DNA from: Promethearchaeota archaeon
GTDB taxonomy: Archaea; Asgardarchaeota; Lokiarchaeia; Sigynarchaeales; SOKP01
DNA: 35,229 nt
Direction: 5' to 3'
NCBI GenBank assembly: GCA_014730295.1
Contig: WJIN01000372.1
Coordinates: 1 to 35,229, forward strand
In this document: positions 7,673-15,832 of the stretch, piece after piece
Layout of the letters: each line of letters opens with the position of its first letter
Numbering within the stretch: position 1 is the first letter of the stretch
Made by a program: the position numbers and the translations under genes
Notes under the pieces: model-generated
What the model was told of the DNA's origin: nothing
The model's input: the letters and a program-made list of their open reading frames with translations, nothing else
Databases searched by the model: none

Positions 7673-8026
7673 TTATGAAGTTATGAGTGGTATATCTTCA
7701 AGCTTGCCAATAATCAATGGAATTAGGATAATGGCACATAATAGAATTTCAAAAAAACCTATTGGAATAAATAGAATGGTTAAAATCATTGTAAGTAGCA
7801 GACCAATTATTCCAAGGTACCATCGCCATAACCGATTCTTCATGATACCCACAGCCGAAAGAAATCTCATTGTTGTAAAGCTTAGGAACAATGAGAATAA
7901 GACAATGGGGTGGGTTTCAAAAAAATATGTGATCTCGCGTACATTTAATCCAAACAGAGAATATAAATTCGGTGCGCGATCAATGGCGATGAATATCATA
8001 TAAACACAATCAATCATTTCAACCAA
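7673..8026 (-). CDS. Small membrane protein, unknown
   Basis: This protein of about 117 residues has three or four hydrophobic helices: HPIVLFSLFLSFTTMRFL, WYLGIIGLLLTMILTILF and IGFFEILLCAIILIPLII. It has a short N-terminal region with Asp and Arg. The first possible start is TTG 8026; ATG 8017 is a better codon. The opposite strand is also open over this span, but its product is basic and lacks structure, whereas this one makes clean membrane helices. It lies 107 bases downstream of cbiO in the same direction. A link to the transporter is possible but unproven. Confidence 0.5.
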   Translation of the reverse strand: MVEMIDCVYMIFIAIDRAPNLYSLFGLNVREITYFFETHPIVLFSLFLSFTTMRFLSAVGIMKNRLWRWYLGIIGLLLTMILTILFIPIGFFEILLCAIILIPLIIGKLEDIPLITS

Positions 8027-8133
8027 AGAATAGAATAATAGAGCGATACCACTTACTAATAATATTTATTTTCCTTGATTTCATCGGAAATCATTTTATA
8101 TATCCTCTTTGCTTTATCAATATTTAGGAATTG

Positions 8134-8835
8134 TTAAACTCGATTTTTCCGGATTAGTTCTCTAATTTTGTTATAAGAGCCTATTAACTCCTCAACCTTT
8201 TTTAAGGTTAATCCTTCTTTTGGCGTACCTTCAAAAATTACTTTGCCATTGGCTAAGACAAGCATTTCATCAGCCCATTCTTCTACAAAAAATAGATTAT
8301 GTGTGGTAAAAAGAATGGTCATCTCATTGTCGTTTCTTAGAGCTTCAATTATTTCCAAGTGGTTTTTTATCGATATAAAATCCAAATTTGCAAAAGGCTC
8401 GTCTAAGATCAATAAATCAGGTTTTAAAACTAAAAGTCCTGCAAGACATGCCCTCTTCTTCTGCCCCCAAGATAGATTAAACGGGGATTCGTTTTTATAG
8501 TCCATTAAGTCCACCGATTTGAGGGCCCAATCAACCCGCTCTTTAACTTCTTCCTCGGGAAGTTTTAGATTACGCGCACCGAAGCTTACATCCTCTCCGA
8601 CGGTAGGGGCAAATAATTGATCATCGGGATTTTGAAAGAGAAATCCAATCCTTTGACGCATCCTCCATAAATCCTCCTTTTTTCTGGTTTGCTTCTCCCC
8701 AAATATTTTTATACTGCCAAAATCGGGTTTCAATAAGCCCACCAATAATCGAAGTAATGTTGTCTTCCCCGACCCGTTATTCCCGATCAAGGCATAGATA
8801 GAATTTTGTTCTATTTTGAGTGAGACGTTATCCAA
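8134..8835 (-). CDS. cbiO: ECF transporter ATPase CbiO/EcfA (cobalt)
   Basis: This ABC ATPase drives the cobalt/nickel energy-coupling-factor transporter. It has Walker A GNNGSGKTT (18-26), a Q-loop with the EcfA-type sequence FQNPDDQLFAPTV, the signature LSWGQKKRA, Walker B LLILDEPFANLD and the switch His in FTTHNL. FQNPDDQ is characteristic of the CbiO/EcfA group. The listed TTG start omits the A-loop: the same frame continues upstream as VEIEDLNFSYESGFS, which supplies the aromatic A-loop Tyr, and stays open into the end of cbiQ. The real start is therefore probably near 8880-8889 at a non-standard codon. It forms an operon with cbiQ, with probable translational coupling. Confidence 0.92.
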   Translation of the reverse strand: MDNVSLKIEQNSIYALIGNNGSGKTTLLRLLVGLLKPDFGSIKIFGEKQTRKKEDLWRMRQRIGFLFQNPDDQLFAPTVGEDVSFGARNLKLPEEEVKERVDWALKSVDLMDYKNESPFNLSWGQKKRACLAGLLVLKPDLLILDEPFANLDFISIKNHLEIIEALRNDNEMTILFTTHNLFFVEEWADEMLVLANGKVIFEGTPKEGLTLKKVEELIGSYNKIRELIRKNRV

Positions 8836-8876
8836 TGAAAATCCAGACTCATAGGAAAAATTTAAATCTTCTATTT

Positions 8877-9680
8877 CTACGGAATAAATAATTTTACGAC
8901 CTCTATATATACAGTTTGTAAATCAATAAATAAAATAAGCAGAACCATTATCAGAATGAATCCAATAAGAATTATAATATCGAACACTTTTACTCCTCTC
9001 GGAGCGAAAGTAATCTTACCCGAAAATCCCCGTAATTTTAGACTCTCATATAATTTCTCACTTCGTTCCATATTCATCACTATACTTTTTCCCATTATGA
9101 ATGCGTGAGCCTTCAATTTTTGCCAATATGAGGTCACTTTTTTGCCCCTAAGTTCTTGAGCTTCAAGGATTTTACGATTACTCGTCGCCAAGATGGGAAT
9201 GTAATGGAGTAAAATAATAAAACTCCCCACAAACATCGAAGGTAATCGCGCTTTGGTTAGCGCTTCAATAAATTCCGAATAGCTTAATGAGGAGAAGAAT
9301 GCCATAAATCCAAAGATTGACGTAAATATTCTCAAAAAGAGTAAAATTGCGAGCTCAAGACCTTCTCGATAAATGGCTATTTGGATCCCTATATTTATCG
9401 TATAGACCACCGTATTCCCAATATATAAGGGAAGAAAGATCACTAGTACAATAATTAATGGAAGTACAGTTTTAACCCTTGAAAGTATTCGCTTGAATGA
9501 TAATCGACAAATCGGTATTAAGATAATCATAAAAAGGATTATGGTAATTATGAGAAATATATCCTCGAGAAACAATAAAGGAATTATTACAATAAAAGGC
9601 AATATAAATCGAACTAAAGGATGGATTCTTTCCAGTGGTGTTTGCTCATCCTCATGCCGAAATGGGAGTATGGTTCTCAT
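8877..9680 (-). CDS. cbiQ: ECF transporter transmembrane protein CbiQ/EcfT
   Basis: This is the scaffold membrane subunit that couples the ATPase to the substrate-binding CbiM. The 267-residue protein has several hydrophobic helices and the two cytoplasmic coupling motifs of the family, seen as EAQELRGKK and ESLKLRGFSG (the paired A-R-G motifs that contact the ATPases). The N-terminal segment PLERIHPLVRFILPF is the usual CbiQ opening. It is transcribed leftward with cbiO. The other two transporter subunits are encoded divergently, 411 bases away. Confidence 0.92.
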   Translation of the reverse strand: MRTILPFRHEDEQTPLERIHPLVRFILPFIVIIPLLFLEDIFLIITIILFMIILIPICRLSFKRILSRVKTVLPLIIVLVIFLPLYIGNTVVYTINIGIQIAIYREGLELAILLFLRIFTSIFGFMAFFSSLSYSEFIEALTKARLPSMFVGSFIILLHYIPILATSNRKILEAQELRGKKVTSYWQKLKAHAFIMGKSIVMNMERSEKLYESLKLRGFSGKITFAPRGVKVFDIIILIGFILIMVLLILFIDLQTVYIEVVKLFIP

Positions 9681-10091
9681 AAGGTATTATAATAAGATTC
9701 TATCTCCATATTTATCTAAGACGGTTTAATCGATATTCGTTTCTGGTAAAGTTTTGAATAATAAATAACTTGGTTTTATGAAAGTTCATTTTAGCATATT
9801 GAATATTTTTGAGTGAAGATAAAAATGATTATTTTTGCTACTATATAAATTTTTGAGAGTAATTCTATTTCTTAATTTGCATTCATAAATTATATTTGGG
9901 AAATTATATGGATTATTTTTATTGTAAGTCGATATTTTCTATCCGGAAGAATGATATTTGATTTTCTAATGCGTTCTCATACTTTCTTCGAGACCAGTAA
10001 TACTTATTAGTAATATTATATTAGATGTCCGTAACATTTAAATTTGAACTAAAAAAATAAAACATGAAATCAATAAAAAGGTGATAAATAT
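9681..10091. promoter_or_regulatory. Divergent control region between cbiQ and cbiM
   Basis: This 411-base AT-rich spacer separates the two halves of the transporter locus and should carry both promoters. For cbiM, a TATA-like ATTTAAATTT lies near 10037 and a ribosome binding site GGTGA at 10081-10085, seven bases before the ATG. GTAATACT at 9997 and GTAATATT at 10010 are candidate operator half-elements. I see no cobalamin riboswitch core and no gene. Confidence 0.5.
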
Positions 10092-10763
10092 ATGCATATA
10101 CCAGATGGTCTATTGGATATAGGGAGTATTATTGTCCTATGGATTGTCACTATACTCATTATGGTATTGGGATATTTTCGAATGGGTAAGATGTTCGAAA
10201 GAGAGGAGTCGGAGAAGCTTGTTCCGTATATTGGCGTCTTAGCGGCGGTCATTTTTGCGTTTCAATTTGTCAATTATCCGGTTCCAGGAGGGACTTCAGG
10301 GCATTTAGTCGGGGGTACGTTAGTAGCAGTCATCTTAGGGCCGTGGGCTTCAGTGATCATTTTATTTTTAGTGCTTGTTGTGCAAAGTTTATTCGGTGAT
10401 GGTGGTATTACAGCTTTAGGAGCCAATGCGTTTAATATGGGTATTATCGGAGGAATAGTGGGATTTTATATCGTTATAGGAATAATTAAAGTATTCAATA
10501 AAACTTCGATGGATAAAAACCTAAAAGTGACCGTTTCTACAGCAATAGGTTCTTATATAAGCATTGTTCTCGCTGCATTAGTATGTGGAATAGAACTGGG
10601 CATCTCTCAAGTAGTCCCATTTAGCGTTGGTATTCCCGCGATGGTCTACTGGCATCTTTTGATTGGGATAGGGGAAGCTATAATCTCAGCACTAATCATC
10701 TACTATATCTTAAGAGTTAAACCTACGCTAATTATAACCCAAAATATAATGGGGGTGCAATAA
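10092..10763 (+). CDS. cbiM: Cobalt/nickel ECF substrate-binding membrane protein CbiM
   Basis: CbiM (S component) captures the metal ion. The protein begins MHIPDG, the invariant start whose amino terminus and His2 bind the metal in known CbiM/NikM structures. A third ligand His is present as H71 in PVPGGTSGHLVGG. About six to seven hydrophobic helices follow, with the conserved GDGGITALGANAFNMG segment. The length of 223 residues is normal. A strong GGTGA ribosome site precedes the ATG, and the need for His2 fixes the start. The gene is followed three bases later by a PDGLE protein. Cobalt rather than nickel is inferred from the chelatase genes nearby. Confidence 0.95.
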   Translation: MHIPDGLLDIGSIIVLWIVTILIMVLGYFRMGKMFEREESEKLVPYIGVLAAVIFAFQFVNYPVPGGTSGHLVGGTLVAVILGPWASVIILFLVLVVQSLFGDGGITALGANAFNMGIIGGIVGFYIVIGIIKVFNKTSMDKNLKVTVSTAIGSYISIVLAALVCGIELGISQVVPFSVGIPAMVYWHLLIGIGEAIISALIIYYILRVKPTLIITQNIMGVQ

Positions 10764-10766
10764 GAA

Positions 10767-11063
10767 ATGGCGGACTGGGAACGATATAAATGGCCGGTTA
10801 TCTCAATTATCATCATTTTTGGAGTGTTGTCGATAATGCTATCGGTGGGATTTACTGTAGGGATTTTATCGGGAGATCCGGATGGCTTAGAGCGTGTCTT
10901 AGAAGATAGTGGTGTAGGGGAACCTGAATCATTTTGGACACCCTTCCTTTCATTTATAACAAATGAATATGTGGCGGGACTACTCGGTTTGCTATTAGCG
11001 GCGATTATCATTGGAGGTGTGTTTTACCTCATAACCTATTTTAAAAATAAAAGAGCAGATTAA
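10767..11063 (+). CDS. CbiN-like PDGLE-domain membrane protein
   Basis: This 98-residue protein has two membrane helices (WPVISIIIIFGVLSIMLSVGF and YVAGLLGLLLAAIIIGGVFYLITYF). Between them is an extracellular loop containing DPDGLER, the signature of the PDGLE family. Such proteins replace or resemble CbiN/NikN, the small accessory subunit that helps load metal into CbiM. It starts right after cbiM, so the two are co-transcribed. Its C-terminal codons form the left arm of the terminator hairpin. Confidence 0.88.
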   Translation: MADWERYKWPVISIIIIFGVLSIMLSVGFTVGILSGDPDGLERVLEDSGVGEPESFWTPFLSFITNEYVAGLLGLLLAAIIIGGVFYLITYFKNKRAD

Positions 11064-11107
11064 TTAAAAATACGGCCATACTTCATCATTATTTGCTCTT
11101 TTTTTTC
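11049..11107 (+). terminator. Hairpin and T-tract after the cbiM operon
   Basis: AAAAGAGCA (11049-11057) pairs with TGCTCTTTT (11094-11102), giving a nine-base stem with a 36-base loop. An eight-T run and further T-rich sequence to about 11125 follow. The position, after the last gene of the rightward operon and before a convergent gene, fits transcription termination. Confidence 0.55.
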
Positions 11108-11254
11108 TTTCTTTTTTCTTTTATTCTTGTTGTTTAAATTAATGTAATTAAACCATTAGCATAACTAAATTTTATTAACCAGAAAGACGGCTATATCAAA
11201 ACTCATATATCTTAATAAAAGAAAAAAAAGATTAAATTATAAAACCTTTTAAGC

Positions 11255-13285
11255 TCAGCTTAAACTAAAAGCATATTCGGGATTTTGAAGGCTGAACCAA
11301 ATTTGATATTCACAATCGTTTGCATCCCAAGGGAACCACCCCCATTGACTTCCATCAATGTATCCATCCCAATCTTCTGACCACCAGTTGAAGGCAGGAT
11401 AATCATCATCACTCGACCAACTGTCATCTTCCCATGCTTCGCAACGAATCTTTAATGGAGCATCCTTCTTAATATATCCCTTAAACATTTCTACGTCCCA
11501 ATACACCGTTTCTCCATCATCTACTCCATCAACTGTACCTAAATCATCTCTATCATAATACTTTGGATGGTTTCCATCTCCGGCCCAAGTTTTAATGAAC
11601 ATCTCAGCACCACCAGATTCATAATTATCATTGTATTTTATATGATCCAGATGAACTTGTAGATGAGCGACATTACTTTTAGCAACATCATTGGTAAATC
11701 CGTTCACTTCGAACCAGATCTTATTCCCCTCTGCGTCTTCCGCGACAAACTCGAAATCATCTTGGTCGATATCTGAGGATAAAGTGATTCCTTTTACTTC
11801 AAAAGTTGCCCAGAGATCATCACTATTTAATGAATCATCGTCCCAAACTTCAATTTTAATATTTATGAACGGAGTCTCATAATCATCCAAACTAAACATA
11901 TCGCTCTGACATGTATCATCTGTTTCTCGGTATGCTTCCCCGGCATCGAGGTCTCCAATGCCTGAATCAAGATTATCACTAATAGAGATATAATCATTGG
12001 TATAGGCATCTCCATCTGCATCGATCCATATTTTATAATAGGGTTCTCCCCCGTAGTCAGGCCAGCCATCAATATTTTCAGTGGTCGAAAAGCCCATAAT
12101 ATTTACAAACGCGTTTCCAACTAAAGGAATATTATCCCCTTCAAAATTATATCCGCTTCCGAGAATATCTAAAAGAATATTCAATGTAGATTCTCCCATC
12201 AGTGCAGTTCCATGGTTATCCTCACAGATATAGGTATTGGATCCAATTAACCAAGAACCATCTTGTGGTACTAACGCATCAAATCCAGTCAAATCAGTGG
12301 TTAACGCTGGACCAGTTGTTCCCGTATTTTGGAAATCTTCCGGCTTATTCATGTCATTTCCTGGAAAATTTGAAAAGAAAACATCCGGCCATGGATTGCC
12401 TGCGATGGTAGACCAGCTATCTGGTTGAATTGCCACATCGGTCACTTCATGAATAAAATCATAATCACTTAACCACTTCATAAACTGAGAATCGGTTTGC
12501 ATGTCCCATGCGCTGGCTGCCCATGGTCCGAAACTGTTAATAATACCTAGTTCAATATCTTGAATAATTCCAGGCATTCCAGCTCCCCAATCAGCAACAG
12601 GTACACCCCAGTGAGGTGCTTGAATATTTATGATATGCTCAAACTTGGTTCCAGAAAGTAAATTTCTCTTTAATATAGTTCGGCTTAATAGTCCACCCAT
12701 ACTATGAGTAATTAAGTTAATTTTTGGCGTATGCCACGTACCATCTCCAGTTTCCGAAGGAGAGGACACTGCTGAACCTGGTGCAGTAAAGGTAACTTTA
12801 TCCATCACATAATCACGTATCTGTTCAGCAATCCACCAAATTCCGTCTCCTTTTACTACAAGTTCATTATTATTGTAGGTGTCCTTATATTTATCTCCCT
12901 TAATTTGAGTATATCCAGAGGATTCTGGAATCCCATCTGCATCTCTATCGTTAAAGCTCCATCCATTATAAGTTGGACTATAAGTAATCGCTTTTGTATT
13001 TACAGTTTTATCCGCAGTCGGACTGTAGGCGCCACTAAAATCTACCATGTTAAATCCTGCCTCATCTAAAATATTCCACACTTTAATCATACTGAGACCT
13101 TGACCAAGCCATCCGGGGCAGAGAACAACAGGATATTCTGAATTGTAGGCGGTTTTTAAATCGATGGTAGAATTTGGTTCTTCCATCTCGCCATTTGGAT
13201 AATAGCTAAATACCATAAAACCAGATGGTATAAGTAAAAATCCAATAGCGATTGATAAAATTAGATAATATCTATTTTTTCTCAT
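11255..13285 (-). CDS. Secreted lipase-like alpha/beta hydrolase with C2-like tail
   Basis: This 676-residue protein has an N-terminal signal sequence (basic MRKNR, hydrophobic core to about residue 28). An alpha/beta-hydrolase domain follows: an oxyanion-type loop LCPGWLGQG (55-63), nucleophile motif THSMGG with Ser195, and C-terminal charge-relay candidates in GFDALVPQDGS and CEDNHGTALMGE. The GHSxG-like lipase elbow and the PGW loop resemble triacylglycerol lipases and lecithin:cholesterol-acyltransferase/PGAP1-like esterases. The last 280 residues hold two related, very acidic beta-rich units ending IKIEVWDDDSLNSDD and LKIRCEAWEDDSWSSDD, which probably bind calcium. No membrane anchor is seen at the end. 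It lies between the cobalt transporter and chelatase genes but on the opposite strand, so no functional link is claimed. Confidence 0.85.
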   Translation of the reverse strand: MRKNRYYLILSIAIGFLLIPSGFMVFSYYPNGEMEEPNSTIDLKTAYNSEYPVVLCPGWLGQGLSMIKVWNILDEAGFNMVDFSGAYSPTADKTVNTKAITYSPTYNGWSFNDRDADGIPESSGYTQIKGDKYKDTYNNNELVVKGDGIWWIAEQIRDYVMDKVTFTAPGSAVSSPSETGDGTWHTPKINLITHSMGGLLSRTILKRNLLSGTKFEHIINIQAPHWGVPVADWGAGMPGIIQDIELGIINSFGPWAASAWDMQTDSQFMKWLSDYDFIHEVTDVAIQPDSWSTIAGNPWPDVFFSNFPGNDMNKPEDFQNTGTTGPALTTDLTGFDALVPQDGSWLIGSNTYICEDNHGTALMGESTLNILLDILGSGYNFEGDNIPLVGNAFVNIMGFSTTENIDGWPDYGGEPYYKIWIDADGDAYTNDYISISDNLDSGIGDLDAGEAYRETDDTCQSDMFSLDDYETPFINIKIEVWDDDSLNSDDLWATFEVKGITLSSDIDQDDFEFVAEDAEGNKIWFEVNGFTNDVAKSNVAHLQVHLDHIKYNDNYESGGAEMFIKTWAGDGNHPKYYDRDDLGTVDGVDDGETVYWDVEMFKGYIKKDAPLKIRCEAWEDDSWSSDDDYPAFNWWSEDWDGYIDGSQWGWFPWDANDCEYQIWFSLQNPEYAFSLS

Positions 13286-13314
13286 AGAATCAATTTCTTT
13301 AAAATTTTTGATTC

Positions 13315-13384
13315 ATTAGGTGCATTTTTAAAATGTTTTTCCAAAGTGTTATTTACTCATGATTGTATAAAATATGCACCTAAT
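13315..13384. promoter_or_regulatory. Inverted repeat at the lipase promoter
   Basis: ATTAGGTGCAT (13315-13325) and its exact complement ATGCACCTAAT (13374-13384) face each other across 48 bases. Flanks are also related (ATTCATTAGGTGCAT against ATTCATAGTAATTAGGTGCAT on the other strand). On the minus strand a TATA-like TTTAAATATAAT at about 13412-13423 would place the start of transcription near 13390, so the right arm lies just inside the transcript. This suits a repressor-operator pair, or a stem in the 5' leader. Confidence 0.5.
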
Positions 13385-13735
13385 TACTATGAATTATACC
13401 TTAGATCTTCATTATATTTAAAACTTTTATTTTTAGAATTGAATCTATAAAAATTTATCATTTTTATATATAATTCTTTACAAAATAGTCATTTTCATTC
13501 GAATCCTAATCACATTTTTCATAGATCAAAAAGTCCTTATATTTCATAAAAAAACGGAAGTAAATGTGAAAAAACCGTTTTTACGCTACTAGATTGATTT
13601 TACATTTATTTTTATAAAAGGATGAGGTTTTGATATAATGGGGTATTTACGATAAGAAATGATGAAATAAAGCTAGATTTTCGAATATTTTATCCTCTCA
13701 TCCCCCATACTTAGGGATCATATTTTCTCCCATAC

Positions 13736-13837
13736 TAGTAATATTCAAATCAAATGTAATATTACAAAGAAATAATATTCAAATAAAAATATTCAATCGA
13801 ATATTCAGAGCAAATTCAAATAGAAATAGAATATTGA
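13736..13837 (+). promoter_or_regulatory. AATATTC repeat cluster upstream of the chelatase genes
   Basis: The motif AATATTC or a near form occurs repeatedly: TAGTAATATTCAAAT (13736), the palindrome GTAATATTAC (13756-13765), TAATATTCAAAT (13773), AATATTCAA (13788), GAATATTCAG (13799) and GAATATTGA (13829). Spacing is 12-19 bases for the first five. The cluster ends 12 bases before the ATG, so it overlaps or adjoins the promoter and could be an operator array. AT-rich sequence makes chance repeats more likely, hence the low score. Confidence 0.35.
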
Positions 13838-13849
13838 TAATAGAATAAA

Positions 13850-15820
13850 ATGACGTGTCATGAGATATATCCTTTTACAGCCATTGTCGGGCAAGAGATG
13901 ATGAAATTGGCGCTTATTCTTAATGCCATTAATCCGAAAATAGGAGGTGTGTTAATCCAAGGGATGAAAGGAACGGCAAAATCAACTGCCGTTAGAGCTT
14001 TAGCGGATATTTTGCCAAAGATCGAGATAATACAAGAATGTCGTTTTAATTGTAATCCTCACGAGGAGCAAGAAATGTGTGTAAAATGCCAAGAACATTA
14101 TGATGACCATCATATTGGAGAAGAGGATATCATGGAAAAAAAGATGAGTGTGATCACTCTTCCCATTAACGCCACCGAAGATCGCGTGGTTGGTACTATT
14201 GATATAAAAAAAGCTCTTGTAGAGGGCATTAAAGCGCTGGAGCCGGGCATCTTAGCAGAAGCGAATCGAAACATACTCTATATTGACGAGGTTAATTTGT
14301 TGGCAGACAATGTCGCGGATGTATTATTAGACAGTGCTGCGATGGGCGTAAATATTATTGAAAGAGAGGGAATTAGTTTTCATCATCCCGCGAATTTTAT
14401 CCTTGTCGGTACGATGAATCCAGAGGAAGGAAACTTGCGTCCTCAGTTATTGGACCGTTTTGGATTGAGCGTGAATGTGGAACGAATTCAAGATATTGAA
14501 GCGAGAGTCGAAATAGTGAAACGAGTGGAACGATTTCAGATTAATCCAAAACAGTTTTGTAGAGATTATGAGGAGGAGCAGGACCAATTACGAGAGCGGA
14601 TCACAAGCGCCCAATACTTACTTAATGAGGTTTCGCTCACAGAAGAGCAACTTAAAAAAATCGCAGCATTATGCATCGAGTTCCAAACCGATGGTCATCG
14701 AGCAGATATAACGATTGCACGGACGGCAAAAACTATTGCAGCTTTTAATGAAAGAAGGGAAGTTAATGAAGAGGATATCAAAATTGCTGCGAGATTAGCA
14801 CTAAGTCATCGCATGCGACGATTACCTTTCGAAGATCAAATCTTAGATGAGGAAAAAATTGATGAGATGATACAAGAGAATTATGATCAGGAACCAGTAG
14901 AGGAACAAGACATTGATCAAGATATTCTCTCGGAAGAAGTCTTAAATATGAGAGAAGAGGTATTCAAAGTTGGAAAAGACACAAATGCCGATAAAATAAT
15001 TGAAGACAAGCGAATTCGAGAAAAAATGAACACGTCAGGAAAGCGAATTCTCCATCCGACAAGCAGCTCACGAGGAAAATATGTTGGAGGAGAAAAACCG
15101 AGAGATTTTAATTTTACAATATCCCATGATATTGCACTTAATGAAACATTAAATAAAGCAGCATTAGAAAAAGAAAATCGGGATGCTCTAAAAAATGGGG
15201 ATACTTTGACTATATTAGAAGATCATATCCACATAAAGCGGAGAATGGGAAAGTCAAGTTATCTAATCATCTTTTGTGTGGACGCATCGGGCTCTATGGG
15301 CGTTAAAAACCGTATGGAAGCCGTGAAAGGTGCGATTTTTTCGATCTTACAAACAAATTATATTCATCGCGATAAAGTAGCGTTAGTAGTATTCAGAAAA
15401 GATAAGGCAGAAGTGGTATTACCACCAACCAGAAGTACCGATCTCGCATACAAATTATTAAAAGAGATTCCTACGGGGGGTACAACGCCTTTGGTGGAGG
15501 GTTTATCAAAAGCAATTGAATTAGCAATGGAAGAGAAGAGAAAAAATACGGGTTATATACCGCTTATTGTTTTATTATCGGATGCTCGGGGTAATGTTTA
15601 TTATAAGGATGCAATGGAGGATCTTATAAATACGGGCACTTGTATTGCCAAAAATGAGTTAGAAATGATTATTATTGATACTGAAAACTCAGATGTTTCA
15701 TTAGGAATTAACAAGAAACTTTCTGAAGCCTCTAATGCGGTTTATTATCATATAGATAATCTGAATGAGCAAGAACTTAATAATATTTTAAAAAAGCAAG
15801 GTCTTATTGAAAACTCATAA
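13850..15820 (+). CDS. Fused ChlI-ChlD type chelatase ATPase (AAA+ and VWA)
   Basis: This is the motor subunit of a magnesium/cobalt chelatase. The AAA+ module (about 1-350) has Walker [10 protein letters not shown] (38-46), a four-Cys cluster (C64, C68, C77, C80) that may bind zinc, Walker [12 protein letters not shown] and sensor sequences GTMNPEEG and [10 protein letters not shown] charged linker (about 350-450) leads to a C-terminal von Willebrand A domain with MIDAS DASGSMG (from D478) and GGTTPL. In such proteins one chain does the work of separate ChlI and ChlD (or CobS and CobT). It is followed 12 bases later by the chelatase large subunit, so both should be co-transcribed. The 656-residue length is usual for the fused form. 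The metal is judged cobalt from context. Confidence 0.93.
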   Translation: MTCHEIYPFTAIVGQEMMKLALILNAINPKIGGVLIQGMKGTAKSTAVRALADILPKIEIIQECRFNCNPHEEQEMCVKCQEHYDDHHIGEEDIMEKKMSVITLPINATEDRVVGTIDIKKALVEGIKALEPGILAEANRNILYIDEVNLLADNVADVLLDSAAMGVNIIEREGISFHHPANFILVGTMNPEEGNLRPQLLDRFGLSVNVERIQDIEARVEIVKRVERFQINPKQFCRDYEEEQDQLRERITSAQYLLNEVSLTEEQLKKIAALCIEFQTDGHRADITIARTAKTIAAFNERREVNEEDIKIAARLALSHRMRRLPFEDQILDEEKIDEMIQENYDQEPVEEQDIDQDILSEEVLNMREEVFKVGKDTNADKIIEDKRIREKMNTSGKRILHPTSSSRGKYVGGEKPRDFNFTISHDIALNETLNKAALEKENRDALKNGDTLTILEDHIHIKRRMGKSSYLIIFCVDASGSMGVKNRMEAVKGAIFSILQTNYIHRDKVALVVFRKDKAEVVLPPTRSTDLAYKLLKEIPTGGTTPLVEGLSKAIELAMEEKRKNTGYIPLIVLLSDARGNVYYKDAMEDLINTGTCIAKNELEMIIIDTENSDVSLGINKKLSEASNAVYYHIDNLNEQELNNILKKQGLIENS

Positions 15821-15832
15821 AGGAAAAGAAAA

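Larger units (their letters stand above)
13286..13849. other. 564-base divergent spacer between lipase and chelatase genes
   Basis: There is no gene here. It holds the lipase promoter with its inverted repeat (left), a weak AAAAACGG/CCGTTTTT dyad at 13550-13557 and 13575-13582 (middle), and a run of AATATTC-type repeats at 13740-13837 just before the chelatase gene (right). Promoters for both directions must lie here. No RNA gene was seen. Confidence 0.6.

Noticed and set aside
7683..8003. Rightward 106-codon frame opposite the small membrane protein
   Set aside because: The product is basic and disordered, while the minus strand encodes clean membrane helices.
8243..8500. Rightward frame inside cbiO
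   Set aside because: It is the antisense shadow of a clear ABC ATPase.
9681..10091. Cobalamin riboswitch before the cobalt transporter
   Set aside because: The spacer lacks a B12-box-like sequence and is too AT-rich for the needed stems.
13550..13618. Weak dyads AAAAACGG/CCGTTTTT and TAAATGT/ACATTTA
   Set aside because: They are short and mostly A/T, so chance is likely; they lie far from the expected promoters.
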